Under the pieces are notes generated by a model that was given only the letters and a program-made list of their open reading frames with translations, was not told the origin of the DNA and did not search any database. This document shows positions 41,420 to 50,517 of a DNA stretch of 57,786 nt, in pieces (positions within the stretch are counted from its first letter, which is position 1; each line of letters opens with the position of its first letter). Origin of the DNA: an uncultured Porphyromonas sp. (lineage in GTDB: Bacteria; Bacteroidota; Bacteroidia; Bacteroidales; Porphyromonadaceae); the NCBI RefSeq assembly GCF_938046015.1, contig NZ_CALIXW010000047.1, positions 1-57,786 of the forward strand, read 5' to 3'. The position numbers were made by a program, and so were the translations under genes.

Positions 41420-43201
41420 CTAGTGCTGCTCGCGGGGGAAGAGGAAGCGGCGGTCGCGTACGGCGGCCTCCTTAGCCCAAGCCTCGGGCAGGAACTTCCA
41501 GTTCTCGGGATTCACGGGGCGCACGCTGCGGTGGCGGCGGAAGAACTCCGCCAGGTGGTAGACCTGGTCGTGGGAGGTGGCGTAGACGATGCGCTTCGGC
41601 AGCTCCTCCTTGGGGATGCCAGCGCCCGTGGTGAGCATGCCGCCCGCACCGCCTGCACGATAGGAGTTCACCGCCACACGGTAGCGGCGCTCGAGGTCGA
41701 AGGGCTCGCTGTGCCCCGTCAGCCTAAGGATGGTCACGCGCTGACCCTCGGGCTTGGTGAGGTCGACGAGGTAGTCGATGCCCTGAGCGGCACTGTAGTT
41801 GAAGGTCGGGACAGCTGTCTTGTAGTGGTCGCTCTCCTTAGCCCCAGGGCGTAGACGGATGAGGTGATCCTCGGCCGAATGCATCTCTGCGGCCCAGCCT
41901 GCGTAGGAGTGCTCGAGGTAGCCCTTGATCTCGCGCCCCGTCAGCTCCATGGCGTAGAGGTAGTTGGAGAAGGGGCAGAACTTGAACAGGTCACGCATGT
42001 AGACCTTGCCCGCAGGCAGCACGGCGCTCGGCTTGAGCGGGGCGGCGAAGGAGATCTCCGCCTGCACGTTCTCCAGCTGCATGCGGTGGATGATGTCCAT
42101 GTAGGGCGAGGTGCCGAAGAGGGCATCGACGCCACGTACCTCGGCCTCCAGCGTACCGACTTCGCTGGCGAGGTAGTCCTTGACGGCACGCTCCTCACGG
42201 GCGAAGGCCTGGAGGAAGGCTGGGTCTGGAGCTACGCCTTCGAGGGAGATGAAGCTGGGGCGGAGCTCCTTGGCGATGACCTTGCCGCCCTGCTTGCGCA
42301 CCGTGATCTGGATGTCGGAGACGCGGTCGAGGTGGTTGGCAGGGTTGATCAGGAGGACGGAGTCGTGGCTACTGCCCTTGGGATGGAGCCAGGTCAGCTC
42401 CTTGCGGTGGTCGTGCCCCACGAGCAGGAGGTCGATGCCTGGGACTCCTTCGCCTAGAGCTCGGCCAGCGTTCTCGAGGTAGTCGGGATTGTCATTCTCC
42501 AGCCCCGAGTGCATGAGTACGACGAGGAAGTCAGGGCGCTCAGACTGCTGGATGCGCGGGATCCAGTAGCGTGCCGAGACGAGGATATCGTCGAAGTGTA
42601 GGCCCTTCCACAGATGCTCGGGTACCCACTGCGGGATGGCGGGCGTGGTGAAGCCGAGGACGGCGATGCGCAGGCCTGAGCGCTCGAAGATCTGGTAGGG
42701 CTTGAAGTAAGGCTTGCCCGTCCGATCCGAGATGATGTTGGCACCGAGGAGAGGGAACTTGCACTCGCGCGCCCAGCGATCGAAGACCTGATGCCCAGGC
42801 TCGATGTCGTGGTTGCCCATCGCTACGGCGTCGTAGCGCAGGTAGTTCATCGAGGTGGCGATGAGGTGAGGCGTCACGCTGTCTACGTAGTTGTAATAGT
42901 AGGCGGGGGGCTCGCCTTGCAGGAGGTCACCCGCGTCCAGCAGCAGGGCCTCGGGCGACTCGCGGCGCACCTGCTGCATGACGGTCGAGAGGCGTGCCAT
43001 GCTGCCCGTGCCGGGGCGGTCGTTGAGGAAGTCGTAGGGGTAGACGTTGCCGTGGATGTCGCTCGTGTGGATGATGCGCAGCTGGTGCACGCTGGGCTTG
43101 CTGCCGCTGGTGTGGCGTCCCTGGGCCTGGGCCTCAGCGCCCCAGGAGAGGGCGCTGAGGAGGCAGACGAGGGTGAGGAGGCTACGGAGGCTCTTGATCA
43201 T
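41420..43201 (-). CDS. Secreted 5'-nucleotidase/2',3'-cyclic phosphodiesterase (UshA-like)
   Basis: A 593-residue exported metallophosphoesterase. The signal peptide is 1-24 (ending Ala-Glu-Ala). The calcineurin-like domain carries His-Thr-Ser-Asp-Ile-His-Gly-Asn (~46), Asp-Ala-Gly-Asp-Leu-Leu-Gln-Gly, Gly-Asn-His-Asp-Ile-Glu and Leu-Val-Gly-His-Asp-His. The C-terminal 5'-nucleotidase domain (~350-540) binds the base. It releases phosphate and nucleosides from external nucleotides, giving nutrients and possibly removing host ATP signals. It lies five bp after metG. Confidence 0.93.
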   Translation of the reverse strand: MIKSLRSLLTLVCLLSALSWGAEAQAQGRHTSGSKPSVHQLRIIHTSDIHGNVYPYDFLNDRPGTGSMARLSTVMQQVRRESPEALLLDAGDLLQGEPPAYYYNYVDSVTPHLIATSMNYLRYDAVAMGNHDIEPGHQVFDRWARECKFPLLGANIISDRTGKPYFKPYQIFERSGLRIAVLGFTTPAIPQWVPEHLWKGLHFDDILVSARYWIPRIQQSERPDFLVVLMHSGLENDNPDYLENAGRALGEGVPGIDLLLVGHDHRKELTWLHPKGSSHDSVLLINPANHLDRVSDIQITVRKQGGKVIAKELRPSFISLEGVAPDPAFLQAFAREERAVKDYLASEVGTLEAEVRGVDALFGTSPYMDIIHRMQLENVQAEISFAAPLKPSAVLPAGKVYMRDLFKFCPFSNYLYAMELTGREIKGYLEHSYAGWAAEMHSAEDHLIRLRPGAKESDHYKTAVPTFNYSAAQGIDYLVDLTKPEGQRVTILRLTGHSEPFDLERRYRVAVNSYRAGGAGGMLTTGAGIPKEELPKRIVYATSHDQVYHLAEFFRRHRSVRPVNPENWKFLPEAWAKEAAVRDRRFLFPREQH

Positions 43202-43206
43202 AGCTC

Positions 43207-45264
43207 TTACTTGATGGGGCTACCAGGGGCGACGAGCTCGGCGGGCGTGACGAGGCGCAGCTGCCCTGTCGTGTAGTCCTCGGTGGAGAGGATCATGCCC
43301 TGGGACTCGATGCCGCGGAGCTTGCGTGGGGGGAGATTGGCGATGAAGCACACCTGACGGCCTACTAGCTCCTCGGGAGCGTAGTACTGAGCGATGCCCG
43401 AGACGATGGTGCGACCACCGAGGCCGTCGTCGATGCGGAACTGTAGGAGCTTGTCTGCCTTCGGCACCTTGGTGCACTCCAGCACGGTACCTACGCGGAG
43501 GTCGAGCTTGGTGAAGTCGTCGAAGCTGATGTCCTCGGCTACCGCAGGGGCGGGCGTAGCTGCGGCCTCGGCTGCGGCGTTGGCCTCCTTGGCGGCCTGC
43601 AGCTTGGCGATCTGCGCCTCGATGACGGCGTCCTCGATCTTCTCGAATAGGAGGCTAGCCTGTCCCAGCTGGTGGCCGACGGGGAGGAGCTCGCTACTGC
43701 CGAGCTCGGCCCACTCGGGCTGCTCGATCTGGAGCATCTCGCGGAGCTTGGCGCTGCTGTGAGGGAGGAAGGGGGCGAAGGCCGTGACAAGGTTCGCCGT
43801 GATCTGCAGCGAGATGTTGAGGATGGTCGCTACGCGCTCCATGTCGGTCTTGGCGAGCTTCCAGGGCTCGGTGTCCGCCAGGTACTTGTTCCCTAGGCGG
43901 GCGAGGTTCATAGCCTCCTTGAGGGCCTCGCGGAAGTGGAAGCTGTCCAGCTCGCGCTCTATGGCCTCGCGGACCTCGGAGAGGCCTCGGAGCGTCTCGC
44001 GGTCGAAGTCGGTGAGTGCCCCGCGGGCAGGGACCTTACCGTCGAAGTACTTGTCTGTCAGCACGAGGGCACGGTTGACGAAGTTGCCGAAGACGGCTAC
44101 GAGCTCGTTGTTGTTGCGTGCCTGATAGTCGCGCCAGGTGAAGTCGTTGTCCTTCGTCTCGGGGGCGTTGGCCGTCAGCACGTAGCGCAGGACGTCCTCC
44201 TTACCGGGCAGCTCATCGAGGTACTCGTTGAGCCAGACGGCCCAGTTGCGACTGGTGGAGATCTTGTCCCCCTCGAGGTTGAGGAACTCGTTGGCAGGCA
44301 CGTTCTCGGGCAGGATGTAGCTGCCCTCAGCGCGGAGCATGGCGGGGAAGACGATGCAGTGGAAGACGATGTTGTCCTTGCCGATGAAGTGCAGCAGGCG
44401 CGTGTCCTCATCCTTCCACCACTGCTCCCAGCTCTCGGGCAGCAGTTCCTTGGTATTGGAGATATAGCCGATGGGCGCGTCGAACCACACGTAGAGCACC
44501 TTACCCTCAGCTCCCTCTACGGGCACGGGGATCCCCCAGTCGAGGTCGCGGCTCACGGCGCGGGGCTGCAGGCCGCCGTCCAGCCAGCTCTTGCACTGGC
44601 CATAGACGTTGCTCTTCCACTCCTTGTGCCCCTCGAGGATCCACTCCTTGAGGAAGGCCTCATGTCGGTCGAGCGGCAGGTACCAGTGGCGGGTCTTGCG
44701 TAGCTCGGGCGTGGCGCCAGAGATGGCACTGCGGGGCTGGATGAGGTCGGTGGGGCTTAGTGTGGAGCCGCAGCGCTCGCACTGGTCGCCGTAGGCGTGC
44801 TCGTTCTGGCAGCGGGGGCAAGTCCCGGTGATGTAGCGGTCAGCGAGGAACTGCTGTGCCTCGGGGTCGTAGTACTGCTCGCTCTCCTCCTCGATGAACT
44901 CGCCCTTGTCGTAGAGCTTGCGGAAGAAGGCCGAGGCATGCTCGCGGTGCGTGGCACTGGTGGTGCGGCCGTAGATGTCGAAGGTCATCCCGAAGCGGGC
45001 GAAGGAGTCGCGGATGATGCCGTCGTAGCGGTCGACGACGTCCTGCGGACTGACGCCCTCCTTCTTGGCCTTGATGGTCACGGGCACGCCGTGCTCGTCG
45101 CTGCCGGAGACGAAGAGCACCTCCTCGCCCTTGAGCCGGAGGTAGCGGGCGTAGATGTCGGCAGGGATGTAGACCCCTGCGAGGTGCCCGATGTGTACGG
45201 GGCCGTTGGCATAGGGCAGGGCCGCGGTGATGAGGGTACGCTTATAGTTCTTCTTATTGTCCAT
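43207..45264 (-). CDS. metG: Methionine-tRNA ligase
   Basis: A 685-residue class I synthetase. The HIGH motif is in Tyr-Ala-Asn-Gly-Pro-Val-His-Ile-Gly-His. A zinc knuckle Cys-Pro-Arg-Cys...Cys-Glu-Arg-Cys is near 145-165. The KMSKS position reads Lys-Ile-Ser-Thr-Ser, a variant seen in many MetRS. An anticodon domain follows. The C-terminal EMAP-II/Trbp111-like tRNA-binding domain (~575-685) contains Leu-Asp-Leu-Arg-Val-Gly-Thr and is preceded by an Ala-rich linker. 78 bp separate it from galE. Confidence 0.97.
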   Translation of the reverse strand: MDNKKNYKRTLITAALPYANGPVHIGHLAGVYIPADIYARYLRLKGEEVLFVSGSDEHGVPVTIKAKKEGVSPQDVVDRYDGIIRDSFARFGMTFDIYGRTTSATHREHASAFFRKLYDKGEFIEEESEQYYDPEAQQFLADRYITGTCPRCQNEHAYGDQCERCGSTLSPTDLIQPRSAISGATPELRKTRHWYLPLDRHEAFLKEWILEGHKEWKSNVYGQCKSWLDGGLQPRAVSRDLDWGIPVPVEGAEGKVLYVWFDAPIGYISNTKELLPESWEQWWKDEDTRLLHFIGKDNIVFHCIVFPAMLRAEGSYILPENVPANEFLNLEGDKISTSRNWAVWLNEYLDELPGKEDVLRYVLTANAPETKDNDFTWRDYQARNNNELVAVFGNFVNRALVLTDKYFDGKVPARGALTDFDRETLRGLSEVREAIERELDSFHFREALKEAMNLARLGNKYLADTEPWKLAKTDMERVATILNISLQITANLVTAFAPFLPHSSAKLREMLQIEQPEWAELGSSELLPVGHQLGQASLLFEKIEDAVIEAQIAKLQAAKEANAAAEAAATPAPAVAEDISFDDFTKLDLRVGTVLECTKVPKADKLLQFRIDDGLGGRTIVSGIAQYYAPEELVGRQVCFIANLPPRKLRGIESQGMILSTEDYTTGQLRLVTPAELVAPGSPIK

Positions 45265-45285
45265 CTATCGTATATCTATACACGG

Positions 45286-45322
45286 CACACGTGAGGACAG
45301 GTCATCCCTATCCCCACGTGTG
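45286..45322. other. Hairpin between galE and metG
   Basis: CACACGTG and CACGTGTG are exact complements with GG/CC pairs further in. It could reduce read-through from galE into metG or protect mRNA ends. There is no T-run. Confidence 0.4.
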
Positions 45323-45342
45323 TCCATGCGTTCGTTAGGCTA

Positions 45343-46386
45343 TTACTTCTTCTCTGCCAGGCGCAGCTGCCAGGCCCATGCCGAGCGCAGCGTGTCGCCT
45401 AGGGTCTCCTTGGCCTCCCAGCCGAGGACGGTATTGGCGTGCTTGGGGTCGGCCCACACCTGCTCGATGTCGCCCTCGCGGCGGCCTACGATCTTGTGTG
45501 GTACCTTGACGCCCGTCACGGCCTCGAAGGTGCGGATCAGCTCCAGGACGCTGACGCCGCGACCCGTGCCGATGTTGAAGGTCTCCAGGCGCTCGCTGCC
45601 CTTGCTGTCGTCGAGGATGCGCTCTACGGCGCAGACGTGGGCCTTCGCCAGGTCTACTACGTTGATGTAGTCACGGATGCAGCTGCCGTCGGGCGTGCTG
45701 TAGTCGTCGCCGAAGACGCTCAGCTCCTGGCGGATGCCTGCTGCCGTCTGGGTGAGGTAGGGGATGAGGTTCTGGGGGACGCCGTTGGGGAGCTCACCGA
45801 TCAGCGCGCTGGGATGGGCACCGATGGGGTTGAAGTAGCGCAGGCGTATGACCTTGTAGGGGGCGCCAGCGTAGACGACGTCGCGCAGGATCTCCTCGTT
45901 GATCTGCTTGGTGTTGCCATAGGGCGAGAGGGCCTCCTGGATGGGGGCGTCCTCGGTGACGGGCAGGTGCTCAGGGGAGGGCTGTCCGTAGACGGTGCAG
46001 GAGCTGGAGAAGACGATGCCGCGCGTGCCGTGGCGCTGCATGGTCTCCAGCAGGACGATCAGCGAGAGGAGGTTATTGCGATAGTAGAGTAGCGGCTTCT
46101 GTACGGACTCACCTACGGCCTTGCTAGCGGCGAAGTGGATGACGCCCTGGATGCTGGGGTGCGCAGAGAAGATGCGCTCCATCGCCTCAGCATCGTTGCA
46201 GTCAGCCTCGTAGAAGGTGGGGCGTACGCCCGTAATGGCTTCGATACCGTCGAGGACGTCGGCACTGGAGTTGGAGAGGTTATCTATGCTGACGACTTCG
46301 TAGCCTGCCTGGATGAGCTCCACGCTGGTGTGTGAGCCGATGTAGCCCGTCCCGCCCGTGACGAGGATCGTTCCTTTAGTTGCCAT
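45343..46386 (-). CDS. galE: UDP-glucose 4-epimerase
   Basis: A 347-residue short-chain dehydrogenase fold enzyme that interconverts UDP-glucose and UDP-galactose. NAD-binding Thr-Gly-Gly-Thr-Gly-Tyr-Ile-Gly-Ser-His is at ~9-18. The catalytic Ser-Ser-Ser-Cys-Thr-Val-Tyr-Gly and Ser-Pro-Tyr-Gly-Asn-Thr-Lys give the Ser and Tyr-x-x-x-Lys. Gly-Thr-Gly-Arg-Gly-x-Ser-Val is near 280. It supplies galactose donors for LPS and glycoproteins. It starts 14 bp after engB. Confidence 0.95.
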   Translation of the reverse strand: MATKGTILVTGGTGYIGSHTSVELIQAGYEVVSIDNLSNSSADVLDGIEAITGVRPTFYEADCNDAEAMERIFSAHPSIQGVIHFAASKAVGESVQKPLLYYRNNLLSLIVLLETMQRHGTRGIVFSSSCTVYGQPSPEHLPVTEDAPIQEALSPYGNTKQINEEILRDVVYAGAPYKVIRLRYFNPIGAHPSALIGELPNGVPQNLIPYLTQTAAGIRQELSVFGDDYSTPDGSCIRDYINVVDLAKAHVCAVERILDDSKGSERLETFNIGTGRGVSVLELIRTFEAVTGVKVPHKIVGRREGDIEQVWADPKHANTVLGWEAKETLGDTLRSAWAWQLRLAEKK

Positions 46387-46400
46387 AGTAGTGTGTGCTA

Positions 46401-47000
46401 TTATTGTAATGTATGGTTGATGCTATCGATGTAGTCCAGCAGCTCCTCGCGTCCGAGGCGCTCCTCGCTGGAGGTGACGAAGATGGGAGGCAGCTCCTCC
46501 CACTGCTCTAGGAGCTTTGCCTTGTAGGCTTCCACATTGGCTGCCAGCCTACCCTTGCTCAGCTTGTCAGCCTTGGTGAAGACCAGGGCGAAGGGTACGC
46601 CGTGCTCGCCGAGCCAGGAGACGAACTCGAGGTCGATCTTCTGCGGCTCGTGGCGGCAGTCCAGGAGGACGAAGAGCGAGACGAGCTGCTCGCGCTCCAG
46701 CACGTAGTCCTCGATCATACGCTTCAGCCCCTCGCGGCCGTCCTTGCTGAGGCGTGCGTAGCCGTAGCCGGGGAGGTCCACCAGAAGCCAAGCCTCGTTG
46801 ATGAGGAAGTGGTTGATGAGCTGGGTCTTCCCTGGCTTCTGCGAGGTCATGGCGAGGCCTTTCTTCCCCGTGAGCATGTTGATGAGGGAGGACTTCCCGA
46901 CGTTGGACCGCCCGATGAAGGCATATTCGGGCAGGCGACTGTCGGGGCACTTACGTACCTGGCTGTTGCTGATGACGAAGGTGGCGCTCTTGATGATCAT
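46401..47000 (-). CDS. engB: Ribosome-biogenesis GTPase EngB/YsxC
   Basis: A 199-residue GTPase needed for 50S assembly. G1 Gly-Arg-Ser-Asn-Val-Gly-Lys-Ser-Ser-Leu is near 33. G3 Asp-Leu-Pro-Gly-Tyr-Gly and G4 Thr-Lys-Ala-Asp-Lys are present. The frame runs open to 47078, but Met at 47000 gives the typical Met-Ile-Ile-Lys-Ser-Ala-Thr-Phe-Val start and lies just after a minus-strand TATCTTTG box. It is likely the first gene of engB-galE-metG-nucleotidase-exonuclease-like. Confidence 0.94.
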   Translation of the reverse strand: MIIKSATFVISNSQVRKCPDSRLPEYAFIGRSNVGKSSLINMLTGKKGLAMTSQKPGKTQLINHFLINEAWLLVDLPGYGYARLSKDGREGLKRMIEDYVLEREQLVSLFVLLDCRHEPQKIDLEFVSWLGEHGVPFALVFTKADKLSKGRLAANVEAYKAKLLEQWEELPPIFVTSSEERLGREELLDYIDSINHTLQ

Positions 47001-47028
47001 TACGCTTGGGGGTGCTATTCCTTTGGGA

Positions 47029-47036
47029 CAAAGATA
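47029..47036 (-). promoter_or_regulatory. Promoter box (TATCTTTG on the minus strand) for engB
   Basis: CAAAGATA on the given strand, 29 bp upstream of Met 47000. It supports that start over 47078. Confidence 0.6.
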
Positions 47037-47179
47037 CGTCATTGCCGTTACATAGGAGCGGGGCGCCTTGGTGCGCACCCTAGCCTCCCCTCGTACGCGC
47101 GCCTATATACTATGGTGTAGCGGCGGGGCGAAGCTCAGCCGCACGGCCTCTGTGCTGGGGCTGTGGGGCGAGGAATGCC

Positions 47180-47187
47180 TACCTTTG
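47180..47187 (+). promoter_or_regulatory. Promoter box TACCTTTG for the HMA-AraC regulator
   Basis: TACCTTTG lies 39 bp before Met 47226 and inside the longer open frame, which argues against the start at 47163. Confidence 0.55.
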
Positions 47188-47225
47188 AGGAGAGCCCGCG
47201 TGGGGCTCCTAAGCTAGATAAACCT

Positions 47226-47783
47226 ATGATTACGATTAAGAATATGGTCTGTCGCCGCTGCCTCTGGGCCGTGGAGGAGGTCTTCCGCCAGCAGGGTATA
47301 GCCCTGCGTAGCCTAAGTCTGGGGCAGGCCGAGCCCGTCGAGGAGCTCAGCCCCGAGCAGCTTGAGAAGCTCGGGGAGGCCCTCGGGGCGCTGGGCTTCG
47401 AGCTGCTCAGCGACCGCCGTAGTCGCCTCGTGGAGCGGATCAAGGCCGCCATCATCGAGCTGGTGCAGCGCCCCGAGGGGCTACCTGCCCTACGCCTCTC
47501 CAGCTACCTCAGCGAGCGCCTCGCCTCGGACTACAGTGCCCTGTCCAAGCTCTTCTCCGAGGTCGAAGGCATCACCATCGAGCACTACTACATCCTCCAG
47601 CGTATCGAGCGGGTCAAGGAGCTGATCGTCTACGACGAACTCTCCATCAGCGAGATCGCCTACCGCATGGGCTACTCCAGTGCGGCCTACCTCAGTAGCC
47701 AGTTCAAGCGCATCACGGGGATGTCGCCCCGCGCCTTCCGTGAGCTGCGTGCCTCCCCGCGTAGGCCGCTGGATGAGGTGTAA
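47226..47783 (+). CDS. AraC-family regulator with an N-terminal HMA-like metal-binding domain
   Basis: A 185-residue fusion. Residues ~1-65 resemble a heavy-metal-associated domain: Ile-Lys-Asn-Met-Val-Cys-Arg-Arg-Cys with a CxxC metal site near residues 8-11. A helical middle follows. From ~95 there is an AraC-type double helix-turn-helix: Ser-Ile-Ser-Glu-Ile-Ala-Tyr-Arg-Met-Gly-Tyr-Ser-Ser-Ala-Ala-Tyr-Leu-Ser, then Phe-Lys-Arg-Ile-Thr-Gly-Met-Ser-Pro. It sits 92 bp before copA, so it is a likely copper- or metal-sensing activator of that gene. The sensing is inferred. Confidence 0.88.
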   Translation: MITIKNMVCRRCLWAVEEVFRQQGIALRSLSLGQAEPVEELSPEQLEKLGEALGALGFELLSDRRSRLVERIKAAIIELVQRPEGLPALRLSSYLSERLASDYSALSKLFSEVEGITIEHYYILQRIERVKELIVYDELSISEIAYRMGYSSAAYLSSQFKRITGMSPRAFRELRASPRRPLDEV

Positions 47784-47826
47784 GTATTCTCCCGAATATC
47801 GTAAGGCACAGCTTAGCTCGTCTCCT

Positions 47827-47834
47827 TACCTTTG
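47827..47834 (+). promoter_or_regulatory. Promoter box TACCTTTG for copA
   Basis: TACCTTTG lies 42 bp before the copA start, so copA has its own promoter downstream of the regulator gene. Confidence 0.6.
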
Positions 47835-47875
47835 TCGACACAGGTAAGTCAAACATTCAAATCCCCTATACTCCT

Positions 47876-50107
47876 ATGACGAAGCAAAGCTATCCACTCC
47901 TCGGGATGAGCTGCGCCAGCTGCGCCGCCCATGCCACCAAGGCGCTGGAGGCGCTCCCAGGCGTCGCCAGTGCCGCCGTTAGCCTCCCTACCGCCTCCGC
48001 CCTCATTCAGTACGACGAGACGCTCTGCACGCCCGAGCAGCTGCAGGCGGCTGTAGCCGCCGTCGGCTACGAGCTGCGTATCGACCCGAGCGAGGAGGAG
48101 CAGCTGGAGGAGCTCGCCGAGCACGAGCAGCGTAGCCTCAGGCGTCGGACGGCGCTCGCCGTCCTCCTCTCGCTGCTGGTGATGACACTGATGATGCTCC
48201 ACCACGGCCACCCTATGGGACGCGTGGAGGCCCTCGTGAGCGCGCTGGCTACGGGCGTGGTGCTGGGCTATGCGGGGTGGGACTTCTACCTCCGTGCCTG
48301 GCGGCAGCTACGTGCCCGCGCTGCGGGGATGGACCTGCTGGTCGCCCTCAGCACGGGGGTAGCCTATAGCTACAGCCTGGTGCAGCTCGCCCTCGCCCTC
48401 CTCGGGGGGAAGGAGGAGGCGCTACAGCACCTTTACTTCGAGGCCGCCTCGATGACCATCGCCTTTGTGCTGCTGGGCAAGTACCTCGAGGCCCGCGCCC
48501 AGCAGCGTACACAGCGCGCCCTAAGGGCCCTCATCCGCAGCGGGGTCAAGGAGGTGGACGAAGTGCAGCCCGACGGCAGTACCCGCCGACTACCGCTCGG
48601 GGAAGTGCATCCTGGCATGGTACTGCGTGCGGCACCGCACACCCTCTTCGCCGTCGATGGCCGCGTCCTCTCGGGTGAGTCCTACGCCGAGGAGCAGCTG
48701 ATCACGGGCGAATCGCTGCCCGTGACCAAGGCCCCTGGCGCCCAGGTCTGGGCGGGCACGCTCAACGGCTCGGGCACCATCGACTACCGCGCCGAGGCCG
48801 TGGGCGGGCAGACGGTCGTGGCGCGCATCGTACGCCTCGTCCAGGAGGCTGGCGCCTCTCGTGCCCCGATCCAGCGCACGGTCGATCGGGTGGCTCGCAT
48901 CTTCGTCCCCGTCATCGTGCTGCTGGCGCTGGTGACGCTCCTTGGCTGGGGCCTCCTCGGCGGCGTGGAGGGCTGGGGGCGCGGCCTCACGGCGGCGCTC
49001 ACCGTCCTCATCATCGCCTGCCCCTGCGCCCTAGGTCTGGCTACGCCTACGGCTATCATGGTCGGTATCGGCCGTGCAGCTGAGGAGGGCCTGCTGATCC
49101 GCGATGCCGAGACCCTCGAGGCCGCGCTCGGGATCGATACCCTCGTGCTGGACAAGACGGGCACGCTCACCGAGGGACGCCCCGAGCTCAGGCAGATCCA
49201 TTGGCTCGACGGCGAGGGGCAGGGTAGCCCTCAGCTGCGCCTCATTCTCTCCGCCCTCGAGGCACGCACCTCCCACCCGCTGGGGGCGGCCGTCGTCCGA
49301 GGCCTAGCGCCCAGTCTACCGCGGCTCGTGCTGCGTCCACTGCAGCTGACGGCAGTCAGCGAGCGCGCTGGGCGCGGCCTAGAGGGCACGGTCGCCGGGA
49401 CGCGCTACTTCGTCGGGAGCCGCCGCTACATAGAGGAGCAGGGCATTACGCTTGCCCCCGAGCTGCAGCCCCTGCTGGAGGCTGCAGCCGCCGAAGGGCT
49501 GACGACGAGCTTCTTCGCTCGGGAGGGTGAGCTGCTGGCACTCCTGCAGCTCTCTGACATGCTGCGCCCCTCGGCGGCCTCCGCGCTGGCCGAACTACGC
49601 CAGCAGGGCAAGCGCCTCGTCCTCCTCACGGGGGACAATGAAGCCGTTGCCCGCAGCGTCGCCGCCCAGCTCGGGATCGACGAGGTCGTGGCCTCCGTCC
49701 TCCCCGAGGGTAAGGCGGACTATGTCGCACGCCTCCAGGCCGCAGGGCATCGGGTGGCGATGCTCGGCGATGGGGTCAACGATGCCGCGGCCCTGGCGCG
49801 CGCTGACCTGAGTCTGGCGATGGGGCAGGGGAGTGATCTGGCGCTGGAGACGGCGCAGGTGACGCTGCGCGGGAGTGATCTGGCGAAGCTGCCGCTGCTC
49901 TTCCGCATCGCCCAGCGCACGCTACGCACCATCCATACCAACCTCTTCTGGGCTTCGGTCTATAACCTCCTAGCCGTGCCGCTGGCTGCAGGGGGCCTGT
50001 ATCTGCTCGTTGGGCGGCAGCTCGATCCCATGCTGGCGGGTGGGCTGATGATGCTCAGCAGCCTCAGCGTCGTCCTCAATAGCCTGCTGAGCCGCCGCGG
50101 GCGCTAG
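47876..50107 (+). CDS. copA: Copper-exporting P1B-type ATPase
   Basis: A 743-residue P-type ATPase. One N-terminal HMA domain carries Gly-Met-Ser-Cys-Ala-Ser-Cys. The actuator has Thr-Gly-Glu-Ser. The transport site Cys-Pro-Cys-Ala-Leu-Gly lies in a membrane helix near residue 382. The phosphorylation site Asp-Lys-Thr-Gly-Thr-Leu-Thr is near 425, and Gly-Asp-Gly-Val-Asn-Asp near 632. CPC with a Cys-type HMA points to Cu(I) export. It lies downstream of the HMA-AraC regulator. A strong terminator follows. Confidence 0.95.
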   Translation: MTKQSYPLLGMSCASCAAHATKALEALPGVASAAVSLPTASALIQYDETLCTPEQLQAAVAAVGYELRIDPSEEEQLEELAEHEQRSLRRRTALAVLLSLLVMTLMMLHHGHPMGRVEALVSALATGVVLGYAGWDFYLRAWRQLRARAAGMDLLVALSTGVAYSYSLVQLALALLGGKEEALQHLYFEAASMTIAFVLLGKYLEARAQQRTQRALRALIRSGVKEVDEVQPDGSTRRLPLGEVHPGMVLRAAPHTLFAVDGRVLSGESYAEEQLITGESLPVTKAPGAQVWAGTLNGSGTIDYRAEAVGGQTVVARIVRLVQEAGASRAPIQRTVDRVARIFVPVIVLLALVTLLGWGLLGGVEGWGRGLTAALTVLIIACPCALGLATPTAIMVGIGRAAEEGLLIRDAETLEAALGIDTLVLDKTGTLTEGRPELRQIHWLDGEGQGSPQLRLILSALEARTSHPLGAAVVRGLAPSLPRLVLRPLQLTAVSERAGRGLEGTVAGTRYFVGSRRYIEEQGITLAPELQPLLEAAAAEGLTTSFFAREGELLALLQLSDMLRPSAASALAELRQQGKRLVLLTGDNEAVARSVAAQLGIDEVVASVLPEGKADYVARLQAAGHRVAMLGDGVNDAAALARADLSLAMGQGSDLALETAQVTLRGSDLAKLPLLFRIAQRTLRTIHTNLFWASVYNLLAVPLAAGGLYLLVGRQLDPMLAGGLMMLSSLSVVLNSLLSRRGR

Positions 50108-50182
50108 GGAAGGGCGCACCCCAGCGCTGCGCCTTGGTCTCCGTCTGTATGGAGCACTCCCTACCTCTCTATATATAAGGAT

Positions 50183-50242
50183 AAGCCCTAGGGGAGGGCG
50201 TCACCTGCACCTGCAGCAGGGACGCCCTCCCCTAGGGCTTTT
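50183..50242 (+). terminator. Intrinsic terminator after copA
   Basis: AAGCCCTAGGGGAGGGCGTC and its exact complement form a 20-bp stem around a 20-base loop, followed by TT. Confidence 0.85.
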
Positions 50243-50319
50243 GGCTTGCTCGTCTCGAGCGTCTAGGTAGCCTTGTTCCGCCCTCTCGTGCGCTTCGGCC
50301 TATCTGTGGGCGCCGTGAG

Positions 50320-50404
50320 GAATATCAGTGGGCACGCTGACGGACGTCCCTCACGGCACCCACTGACGGCAGTCACGAGGCTCATGGGTATCCGTCAGCA
50401 GGCC
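50320..50404. repeat. Degenerate 22-bp repeat array, locus G
   Basis: Units GAATATCAGTGGGCACGCTGAC (22 bp) and then GGACGTCCCTCACGG..CACTGAC (26 bp), followed by GGCAGTCACGAG and GGTATCCGTCAGC. The 22-bp step is lost once, so this is the most decayed array. Confidence 0.7.
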
Positions 50405-50451
50405 TCCTCCTTAGGTCGCACCTTCCTCTGGCGGAGGTCGCAGCAGCCTTC

Positions 50452-50482
50452 TTGGCTAGTACGCAGATAAGTATTATCTTTG
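50452..50482 (+). promoter_or_regulatory. Promoter of rpsF-rpsR-rplI
   Basis: TTG at 50452-50454 and TATCTTTG at 50475-50482 with a 20-bp spacer. The start codon at 50518 gives a leader of about 30 nt, too short for a large riboregulator. Confidence 0.7.
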
Positions 50483-50517
50483 TAGCCGATATTTTTAACT
50501 CTATAACAGACAGAGCA

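Larger units (their letters stand above)
50108..50517. other. Intergenic spacer between copA and rpsF
   Basis: 410 bp that contain the copA terminator (50183-50242), a degenerate 22-bp-type array (50320-50404) and the rpsF promoter (50452-50482). No gene is seen. Confidence 0.7.
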
